From Streptomyces virginiae (lineage in GTDB: Bacteria > Actinomycetota > Actinomycetes > Streptomycetales > Streptomycetaceae), in NCBI RefSeq assembly GCF_000720455.1, contig NZ_JOAK01000044.1, positions 1 to 39,913 on the forward strand: 39,913 bases of DNA, read 5' to 3'. Below, in pieces: positions 9,511 to 15,434 of this stretch. The number at the start of each line of letters is the position of its first letter. The first letter of the stretch is position 1. Position numbers and translations under genes: made by a program. Below the pieces are notes generated by a model. It did not search any database. It was not told where the DNA came from and saw only the letters and a program-made list of their open reading frames with translations.

Positions 9511-9802
9511 GGGAGTCCTCCTCATCCGTCGGTCGCGGGGGTAGCGACCAGGGGTCCCCTTCAGGATAGGCGGGGAATCGCCCCCGTGACACCCGCCCTC
9601 TACGCACGTTCCAAATTGACAAAGCACAGAAAGACACAGCCGGTAAAGCCACTGCGTGAAAACCGTACCGCCGCGGGAGCGGTCACTGAGGCCGTTATTC
9701 CCCAATGGTCCGTTCACCATGCCGGTCACTGCTCCCGATCATACGGGGCGGACCGGCGAAGCGGAGGGTCGGCGGCAGACTCCGTGCGCGGAAGAGCGCA
9801 GT
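9511..9802. other. Intergenic stretch between DUF3040 and methyltransferase genes
   Basis: The 292 bases lie upstream of the DUF3040 gene and downstream of the methyltransferase gene (both minus strand). Bases 9600-9670 are noticeably less GC-rich than the surroundings, as expected for a promoter region of the DUF3040 gene. I could not fix a -35/-10 pair with confidence. No coding sequence is supported. Confidence 0.5.
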
Positions 9803-10561
9803 TCAGACCTGCTTCTCGCCCAGGACGTGCAGTTGCGTGGCCACCGCGTGGAAGGCGGGCAGCTCCGCCGCCGCCTCTTCCAGACGCAGCAGCGCCTCCA
9901 CCGCGCCCGGCTCGGTGTCCACCAGGACGCCCGGAACGAGGTCGGCGAAGATCCGCACGCCGTGCACCGCGCCGACCGCCAGGCCGGCCCCGCCGACCAG
10001 CTCGGAGAGCTGCTCGGCGGTGAAGCGGCGCGGTACCGGGTCCCCGGAGCCCCAGCGGCCGGCCGGGTCGGTGAGGGCGGTACGGGCCTCGGTGAAGTGC
10101 CCGGCCAGCGCGCGGGCGAGGACGGCCCCGCCGAGGCCGGCGGCCAGCAGGCTGAGCGTGCCGCCGGGGCGCAGGGCGGCCACAGCGTTGGCCACGCCCT
10201 CGGCCGGGTCGTCCACGTACTCCAGGACGCCGTGGCAGAGCACCACGTCGTACGCGTCCCGGTCCACCACGTCCAACAGGCCCTGGGCGTCGCCCTGGAC
10301 GCCGCGGACCAGGTCGGCGACGCCGGCCTCGGCCACCCGGCGCTCCAGCCCGAACAGGGCGTTCGGGCTGGGGTCGACCACGGTGACCCGGTGGCCCAGG
10401 TGGGCCACCGGCACGGCGAACTTGCCGGTGCCGCCGCCGGTGTCGAGCACGTCCAGCACGTCCCGTCCGGTCGCCTTCACCCGGCGGTCGAGCGCCTCCT
10501 TGAGGACCTCCCACACCACGGCGGTGCGGAGGGAGGCACGGGGGCGGGAAGTGTCCGACAC
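9803..10561 (-). CDS. Class I SAM-dependent methyltransferase
   Basis: The 252-residue protein carries the Rossmann-type SAM motif I VLDVLDTGGGTGKFAVP (about residues 35-51), an acidic residue after the second strand (VTVVDPSPNAL), motif DAYDVVLCHGVLEYVDDP, and the post-motif AALRPGGTLSLLAAG. It resembles tRNA-modification methyltransferases of the CmoM/SmtA type in general layout, but the substrate cannot be assigned. The GTG start at 10561 has GAGGAG about nine bases upstream. It lies 77 bases after the HEPN-like gene on the same strand. Confidence 0.8.
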   Translation of the reverse strand: MSDTSRPRASLRTAVVWEVLKEALDRRVKATGRDVLDVLDTGGGTGKFAVPVAHLGHRVTVVDPSPNALFGLERRVAEAGVADLVRGVQGDAQGLLDVVDRDAYDVVLCHGVLEYVDDPAEGVANAVAALRPGGTLSLLAAGLGGAVLARALAGHFTEARTALTDPAGRWGSGDPVPRRFTAEQLSELVGGAGLAVGAVHGVRIFADLVPGVLVDTEPGAVEALLRLEEAAAELPAFHAVATQLHVLGEKQV

Positions 10562-10638
10562 GGCTGATGGCTCCTCGGCGCGGTAAGTAAGGGTGAGCGG
10601 TCAGTGCCCCACCCTATTGCCTTCCGCAGCCGGGCAGG

Positions 10639-11145
10639 TCATCCCGCGTCCGGACGCTCCGGCCGTGGCTGGGGCAGGGTCTGCGCCGGGCTCTGGGGCG
10701 GGGTCTGGGCGGACACCCGTACGGCGAGCATCCGCTCCACCAGGCGCAGGAACATCGAGGCGGCGCGCAGCAGGTCGTCCGCGTCCCGGGCGCTCGCCGC
10801 GTCCGCTATCCCCGCTTCGGCCCGGGCCCGGCGGGCGGCGCCGGAGGCGAAGAGCGCGCTCCACTCGGCGAGCTCCGGTGCCAGCTCCGGCAGCACCTCC
10901 CACGCGCTGCGGATCCGGGGCCGGCGCCGCGGGCCGACCGGCTCGGGGCGCCCGCGCGCCGCGAGCACGGCCGCGGCGGTGCGCAGTGCGGAGAGGTGGG
11001 CCGTCGCGTAGCGCTCGTTGGGCCGGGTCAGCCGGGCGGCCTCGGCCAGGCCGCTGCGGGCCTTGGCGAGGAGGTCGAGGGCGGCCGGAGGGGCCGCCGA
11101 CTTCCGTAGGACGGGGTGGACAGGGGACGGGGACGGTGTGGCCAT
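10639..11145 (-). CDS. SAV_6107 family HEPN-like protein
   Basis: The 168-residue protein fits the SAV_6107 HEPN family of actinobacteria. It is helical, with LDLLAKARSGLAEAARLTRPNERYATAHLSALRTAAAVLA in the N-terminal half, followed by an Arg-rich turn and WEVLPELAPELAEWSALFASGAARRARAEAG. Some HEPN proteins are RNases, but the RxxxxH catalytic signature is not obvious, so a nuclease role is not claimed. The start at 11145 has a near-perfect AGGAGGT six bases upstream; the open frame extends to 11259 without support. The C-terminus (about 30 residues) is Pro/Gln-rich. It is divergent from the ATPase-YhgE-TetR locus, with 179 bases between the starts. Confidence 0.75.
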   Translation of the reverse strand: MATPSPSPVHPVLRKSAAPPAALDLLAKARSGLAEAARLTRPNERYATAHLSALRTAAAVLAARGRPEPVGPRRRPRIRSAWEVLPELAPELAEWSALFASGAARRARAEAGIADAASARDADDLLRAASMFLRLVERMLAVRVSAQTPPQSPAQTLPQPRPERPDAG

Positions 11146-11283
11146 GACGAACCTCCTGTCGATGCGTCGTGCGTTGCACCCATCGTGACGGGCACCACTG
11201 ACAATCGCCCTGACCTGCGCCTTTTCCGCCATATGCACAGCAACTGCCCCCTCCTGCACGCCTGGTGCGCCACGAGGTGGTAG

Positions 11284-11311
11284 TTTTTGAACTGACCGGT
11301 CAGTTCAAAAA
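11284..11311. promoter_or_regulatory. 28-bp perfect palindrome, probable TetR operator
   Basis: The palindrome is perfect over 28 bases, with core GAACTGACCGGTCAGTTC flanked by T5 and A5. It lies 14 bases before the GTG of the ATPase-like gene. A TetR regulator is encoded as the third gene of that locus (14373-15020). TetR proteins bind such palindromes, so autoregulation of the whole locus is the simplest reading. It could also influence the divergent HEPN gene. Confidence 0.8.
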
Positions 11312-11324
11312 GAAGGGGGACGGC

Positions 11325-12293
11325 GTGGACAGCCCGCACGGCGCGGCCGTCAAGGCCGAGAACTTCGGACTCAAGGGCCCGCGCGGCTGGGTCTTCCGGG
11401 GGATCGGCCTCGACGCGGAACCCGGCTCGCTCATCGCGGTCGAAGGCCCCTCCGGCAGCGGCCGGACCTGTCTGCTCCTTGCCCTCACCGGGCGGATGAA
11501 ACCCAGCGAGGGCCACGCGGAGATCGGCCGTCACCGGCTGCCGAAGAAGATGGCCGCGGTCCGCCGGATCGCAGCGCTCGGCCCGGTCCCCGGGGTCAAC
11601 GACCTCGACCAGTCCCTCACCGTCGCCGAGCAGCTGCGCGAGGGCGCCCTGCTCCAGCGCCACTACGGCGCCCCGGTCCGCTCCCTGCTGCGGCCCCGGG
11701 CCGAGCGCCGCGCCGCCGCCTCCGCCCGGATCGAGGCGGCCCTCGACGCCGCCGGACTGGACCTCGCCACCCTGCCCAAGGCCGGGCGCACCACCGTCCG
11801 GGACCTGGAACGGCTGGAGTCCGTACGACTGTCGGTGGCCATCGCCCTGCTCGGCTCCCCGCGGCTGCTCGCCCTCGACGACCTCGACCTCAAGCTCTCG
11901 GACACCGAACGCACCGAGGTCTGGGCCCTGCTGCGCTCGATCGCCGCCCGGGGGACCACCGTCCTGGCGGTGTGCAGCGAGGCCCCCGCCGACGCCGTGG
12001 TCCTGCGGACCGGCCCGGAGGCGGACGACGGCGCACCTGAGGCGACGCCGTCCGGCCCCACCGCCGACACCCCGAAGATCACGTGGGGCAAGGGGGCGAA
12101 GGACGGCGCCGAGGGCGCCGAGGGCGCCGCAACGGACGCCGGAGCGGACACGGAGAAGGACACGGAGCCGGACACGGGCGCCGAGGACGGCACCGACGAC
12201 GGCTCCGGTACCGAGGACGCCACCGAGAACGACACCGACAACGACGACACGAAGGGGGCGGACGATGCGCTCGCCGAAGCTGGCCGCGCTTGA
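11325..12293 (+). CDS. ABC-type ATPase-like protein with degenerate catalytic motifs
   Basis: The 322-residue protein has the fold of an ABC ATPase up to about residue 230, followed by a roughly 90-residue tail rich in Asp, Glu, Thr, Gly and Ala. The Walker A is GPSGSGRT (41-48), with Arg47 where Lys is expected. Walker B is LLALDD (181-186), with Asp in place of the catalytic Glu. The LSGGQ signature is not recognisable (DLERLES at 160-166), and the H-switch position has Cys217 in TVLAVCSEA. Hydrolysis may therefore be weak or lost. GTG at 11325 has AAGGGGG upstream and follows the palindrome. It overlaps the YhgE/Pip gene by 29 bases, so the two proteins are probably made together and act as a complex. 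Confidence 0.75.
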   Translation: MDSPHGAAVKAENFGLKGPRGWVFRGIGLDAEPGSLIAVEGPSGSGRTCLLLALTGRMKPSEGHAEIGRHRLPKKMAAVRRIAALGPVPGVNDLDQSLTVAEQLREGALLQRHYGAPVRSLLRPRAERRAAASARIEAALDAAGLDLATLPKAGRTTVRDLERLESVRLSVAIALLGSPRLLALDDLDLKLSDTERTEVWALLRSIAARGTTVLAVCSEAPADAVVLRTGPEADDGAPEATPSGPTADTPKITWGKGAKDGAEGAEGAATDAGADTEKDTEPDTGAEDGTDDGSGTEDATENDTDNDDTKGADDALAEAGRA

Positions 12294-14358
12294 GCTGAAG
12301 CGGTTCGGGCGGGGGAAGCTGCCCCGGGCCGCCCTCGTCGCGCTGCTCCTGCTGCCACTGCTCTACGGAGCCCTGTACCTCTGGTCCTTCTGGGACCCGT
12401 ACAGCCGCCTCGACAAGGTGCCCGTCGCCCTCGTCAACTCCGACCGGGGCGCGACCGTCGACGGCAAACACCTGGACGCGGGCGGTGAGATCACCAAGAA
12501 GCTCCGCGACAGCAAGACCTTCGACTGGCGCGAGGTGAGCCCCGAGAAGGCGGCGAAGGGCCTGGAGGACGGCACCTACTACCTGACCCTGACCATGCCG
12601 GCCGACTTCAGCGAGAAGATCGCCTCCAGCTCCGGCGAGGACCCCACCACCGGGGCCCTCCAGGTCCGCACCAACGACGCCAACAACTACGTCGTCGGCT
12701 CCATCTCGCGCACCGTCTTCTCCGAGGTCCGCTCGGCGGCGTCCGCCAACGCCTCCCGCGGCTTCCTCGACAAGATCTTCGTCAGCTTCTCCGACCTGCA
12801 CGACAAGACCGCCGAGGCCGCCGACGGCGCCGACAAGCTCAAGGACGGGGCGGGCAAGGCCCAGGAGGGCGCCAAGGAGCTCGCCGACGGCCTCGACACC
12901 GCCGGGGAGAAGAGCGGCGAGCTCGCCAACGGCCTGAAGAAGCTCAACTCGGGCGCCGCCAAACTGGAGACCGGCACGAGGGACGTCGCGAACGGCACCC
13001 AGCTCGTCGCCGACAAGGTCAACGGCGCGGCCGACAAGGCCCGCCCCTTCGTCAAGGACCCCAAGAGCCTCGCGGCCACCGCCGAGCTGGTCGCCGACAG
13101 CGCGAAGGTGGTCAAGAACCACCTCGACAAGTTCGCCGAGAAGGCCCCGGCCGCCGCGGCCGCCGCCAAGCGGGCCTCCACCGGCGCCGACGCCTACTAC
13201 ACCAAGCACTGCGTCACCCCCGGTGGCGAACCGCACCTCGCCTCCTGCCCCGACCTGAAGAAGGTCCGGGACGACATGGCGGAGGCCGCCGAACTCAGCG
13301 GTGACGTCAGCGCCCTGGCCAAGAACGCGGGCGGCGACGTCTCCAAGCTCCGCACCCAGCTGACCGACCTCGAGAACAAGGCCCGCGACCTCGCCGACAA
13401 GGCCCCCCACCTCGCCGCCGACCTCGACGCGGCCGTCGCCAAGGTCAACGCCCTCAACACCGGCGCCCACAAGGTCGCCACCGGCATGGCCGAACTGCAC
13501 ACCGGCCTCGGCACCGCCACCACCGGCTCCGGCGCCCTCAGCGACGGCGTCGGCAAGCTCGGCGACGGCGCCCACCGCCTCGACGGCGGCATGTACAAGC
13601 TCGTCGACGGCACCGGCGAACTCGCCGGCGGTCTGCACGAGGGAGTGGGCAAGATCCCCGACTACGACCAGCAGCAGCGGGACGCCCGCACCGAGGTCAT
13701 GGCCGACCCGGTCAAGCTCGCCAACCAGTCCCTGCACAAGGCGCCCAACTACGGCACCGGCTTCGCGCCCTACTTCATCCCGCTGTCCCTCTGGGTCGGC
13801 GCGATGGTCGCCTACATGCTGATCACCCCGATGAACAAGCGGGCCCTGTCCGCCGGCGCCTCGCCCTGGCGGGTCGCCCTCGCCGGCTGGCTGCCCGTCA
13901 TGGGGATCGGCGCCGCCCAGGTCACCCTGTTGATGTCCGTCCTGCGCTGGGCCCCGGACCTCGGCCTCAAGATGGCCAACCCGGCCCTCACCATCGGCTT
14001 CCTGATGCTGGTCACCGGCTGCTTCGCGGCGATCATCCAGTGGCTCAACGCCAAGTTCGGCGCGGCCGGGCGGATCCTCGTCCTCGCCGTCCTGATGCTC
14101 CAGCTGACCTCGGCCGGCGGCACCTACCCCGTGCAGACCAGTCCGGACTTCTTCAACGCCGTCCACCCGTACCTGCCGATGTCCTACGTCGTGGAGAGCC
14201 TGCGCCGCCTCATCACCGGCGGCGACCTCACCCCGGTCTGGCAGGGCAGCCTGGTCCTGGTGGCCTTCACCGTCGGAGCCCTCGCCCTGACCGCGCTCGC
14301 CGCCCGCGGCAAGCAGGTGTGGACCATGGACCGACTGCACCCGGAACTGAGCCTGTAG
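12265..14358 (+). CDS. YhgE/Pip-type membrane protein
   Basis: The 697-residue protein has one transmembrane helix near residues 20-42 followed by DPYSRLDKVPVALVNSDRGA, the N-terminal signature of the YhgE/Pip family. A large extracytoplasmic part (about 45-490) contains GA/DG-x-L-x-x-G repeats (such as DGADKLKDGAGKAQEGAKEL) that predict long helical rods. It ends with five or six C-terminal helices of the ABC-2 permease kind, including SPDFFNAVHPYLPMSYVVESL. Relatives include the phage infection protein Pip and EsaA of type VII secretion. Two cysteines in the ectodomain (HCVTP and ASCPD) could form a disulphide. The ATG has AAGGGGG upstream. With its ATPase-like partner and TetR it forms one locus, probably exporting something; the substrate is unknown. 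Confidence 0.85.
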   Translation: MRSPKLAALELKRFGRGKLPRAALVALLLLPLLYGALYLWSFWDPYSRLDKVPVALVNSDRGATVDGKHLDAGGEITKKLRDSKTFDWREVSPEKAAKGLEDGTYYLTLTMPADFSEKIASSSGEDPTTGALQVRTNDANNYVVGSISRTVFSEVRSAASANASRGFLDKIFVSFSDLHDKTAEAADGADKLKDGAGKAQEGAKELADGLDTAGEKSGELANGLKKLNSGAAKLETGTRDVANGTQLVADKVNGAADKARPFVKDPKSLAATAELVADSAKVVKNHLDKFAEKAPAAAAAAKRASTGADAYYTKHCVTPGGEPHLASCPDLKKVRDDMAEAAELSGDVSALAKNAGGDVSKLRTQLTDLENKARDLADKAPHLAADLDAAVAKVNALNTGAHKVATGMAELHTGLGTATTGSGALSDGVGKLGDGAHRLDGGMYKLVDGTGELAGGLHEGVGKIPDYDQQQRDARTEVMADPVKLANQSLHKAPNYGTGFAPYFIPLSLWVGAMVAYMLITPMNKRALSAGASPWRVALAGWLPVMGIGAAQVTLLMSVLRWAPDLGLKMANPALTIGFLMLVTGCFAAIIQWLNAKFGAAGRILVLAVLMLQLTSAGGTYPVQTSPDFFNAVHPYLPMSYVVESLRRLITGGDLTPVWQGSLVLVAFTVGALALTALAARGKQVWTMDRLHPELSL

Positions 14359-14372
14359 GGATGTGTTGACCT

Positions 14373-15020
14373 GTGACAATCAGCGCCATGGACAGCAGCA
14401 GCACCGGTACGGGTACCGGCGGGGGTCGTCGCCGGGCCACCCGGCAGAAGCTCTACGAGGCGGCCGTCACCCTGATCGCCGAGAAGGGCTTCTCCGCGAC
14501 CACGGTCGATGAGATCGCCGAGCGGGCGGGCGTGGCGAAGGGCACCGTCTACTACAACTTCGCGAGCAAGAACGAGCTCTTCGAGGAGCTGCTCCGGCAC
14601 GGCGTCGGGCTTCTGACGGCATCGCTGCGGACGGCGGCCGAGGAGACCGAGGCGCGCGGCGGCAGCCGGGTCGAGGCGCTCGACGCGATGATCCGGGCCG
14701 GCCTCGTCTTCATCGACCGCTACCCCGCCTTCACCCAGCTGTACGTCGCCGAGCTGTGGCGCACCAACCGCACCTGGCAGTCCACCCTGATGGTGGTCCG
14801 CCAGGAGGCGGTGGCCGTCGTGGAGAAGGTGCTGCGCGAGGGCGTCGAGCGGGGGGAGCTCAGCTCCGAGATCGACGTCCAGCTCACCGCGGCCGCGATG
14901 GTGGGGATGGTCCTGGTGGCCGCCCTGGACTGGCAGTCGTTCCAGCGGGAGCGGTCCCTCGACGACGTGCACTCGGCGCTGTCGCTGCTGCTGCGCGGCC
15001 GGGTCAGCGGCAACCGCTGA
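14373..15020 (+). CDS. TetR family regulator
   Basis: The 215-residue protein has a typical TetR N-terminal helix-turn-helix (GFSATTVDEIAERAGVAKGTVYYNF, about residues 36-60) and a divergent C-terminal ligand/dimer domain. It follows the YhgE/Pip gene by 14 bases. Two starts are possible: GTG at 14373 (weak AGGG about 11 bases upstream) and ATG at 14388 (no Shine-Dalgarno). The residues before the HTH are Ser/Thr/Gly-rich and do not decide the matter. It probably represses the locus through the 28-bp palindrome at 11284-11311. Confidence 0.85.
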   Translation: MTISAMDSSSTGTGTGGGRRRATRQKLYEAAVTLIAEKGFSATTVDEIAERAGVAKGTVYYNFASKNELFEELLRHGVGLLTASLRTAAEETEARGGSRVEALDAMIRAGLVFIDRYPAFTQLYVAELWRTNRTWQSTLMVVRQEAVAVVEKVLREGVERGELSSEIDVQLTAAAMVGMVLVAALDWQSFQRERSLDDVHSALSLLLRGRVSGNR

Positions 15021-15025
15021 ACCGG

Positions 15026-15052
15026 GCGGCACCCCCCAGTCGGCGGTGCCGC
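15026..15052 (+). terminator. Hairpin after the TetR gene
   Basis: GCGGCACC (15026-15033) pairs with GGTGCCGC (15045-15052) across an 11-base loop. It begins six bases past the TetR stop. Confidence 0.6.
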
Positions 15053-15097
15053 GCGGGCACGCCAGCCCGTACAACTGGTGGGGCCCGCCGCGGCCGC

Positions 15098-15132
15098 TGA
15101 GTACCCGTACCTAGGCGCGGAAATGAGTACGC
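15098..15132 (+). repeat. TGAGTAC direct repeats around CCTAGG
   Basis: TGAGTACCC (15098-15106) and TGAGTACGC (15124-15132) are direct repeats 26 bases apart, with the palindrome CCTAGG (15110-15115) between them. Similar TGAGTAC/GTACTCA arrangements are common between Streptomyces genes; function unknown. Confidence 0.4.
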
Positions 15133-15186
15133 ACGCGGATGGGCTCCCACCTGCGCGGACGCCAGACTGGGAGCAACGGACAGGAG

Positions 15187-15230
15187 ACCCGGTCCGCACC
15201 GCCGACACGGGGCTGCGGAGCGGACCGGGT
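15187..15230. repeat. 11-bp perfect inverted repeat
   Basis: ACCCGGTCCGC (15187-15197) and GCGGACCGGGT (15220-15230) are exact complements, and CCGC/GCGG can pair inside the 22-base loop. It is a possible terminator or RNA structure in the convergent gap. Confidence 0.55.
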
Positions 15231-15258
15231 ACCTCCTTCCGGCACCGGGAGGAGGTAC
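15229..15258. repeat. 9-bp perfect inverted repeat
   Basis: GTACCTCCT (15229-15237) and AGGAGGTAC (15250-15258) are complementary. The left arm shares two bases with the preceding hairpin, so the two structures compete at that junction. Confidence 0.5.
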
Positions 15259-15275
15259 GGGGGCCCGGTGGGAAA

Positions 15276-15324
15276 GCGCGGACGCGGCGGGGCCCGGGGG
15301 GATCGGGCCTTGCCGCGTCCGCGC
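15276..15324. terminator. Long bidirectional hairpin between convergent genes
   Basis: GCGCGGACGCGGC (15276-15288) and GCCGCGTCCGCGC (15312-15324) form a 13-bp perfect stem. Inside it GGCCCG and CGGGCC (15291-15296 and 15304-15309) add six more pairs. By position it can end transcripts from both sides. Confidence 0.65.
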
Positions 15325-15368
15325 GTCCGCGGGTTCGGCAGTTCTCCGGTGCCGGGTGCGGCGCCGCC

Positions 15369-15416
15369 CCGGGGGCTCCGCCCCCGCACCCCCGCGCCTC
15401 AAACGCCGGCGGGGCC
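15369..15416 (+). repeat. Streptomyces-type intergenic repeat, copy 1
   Basis: The element has a GGGGGC-TCC-GCCCCC hairpin (15371-15385) followed by CGCGCCTCAAACGCCGGCGGGGC (in two parts around 15394-15416). Near-identical copies occur at 22801-22842 (opposite strand) and 39688-39721. Elements of this sort are frequent between Streptomyces genes. Confidence 0.7.
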
Positions 15417-15434
15417 GAGAGAGCGGGGCCGAAA

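Larger units (their letters stand above)
15021..15434. other. Hairpin-rich convergent intergenic region
   Basis: These 414 bases separate the ends of the TetR gene (plus) and the transglutaminase gene (minus). No gene is supported; the open frames are GC-bias artefacts. It holds four inverted repeats (15026-15052, 15187-15230, 15229-15258, 15276-15324), a pair of TGAGTACSC direct repeats, and one copy of a Streptomyces-type intergenic repeat (15369-15416). The density of structure fits a two-way transcription barrier. Confidence 0.7.

Noticed and set aside
9616..9647. TTGACA on the plus strand near 9616 as a promoter
   Set aside because: No good -10 at 16-18 bases and no plus-strand gene downstream for 1.5 kb.
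10639..11145. Calling the SAV_6107-like protein a toxin RNase
   Set aside because: The RxxxxH motif expected in catalytic HEPN proteins could not be located with confidence and no antitoxin partner is adjacent.
12079..14379. 766-codon minus-strand frame opposite the YhgE/Pip gene
   Set aside because: Its Val/Gly/Glu repeats are just the reverse complement of the helical repeats in the real gene.
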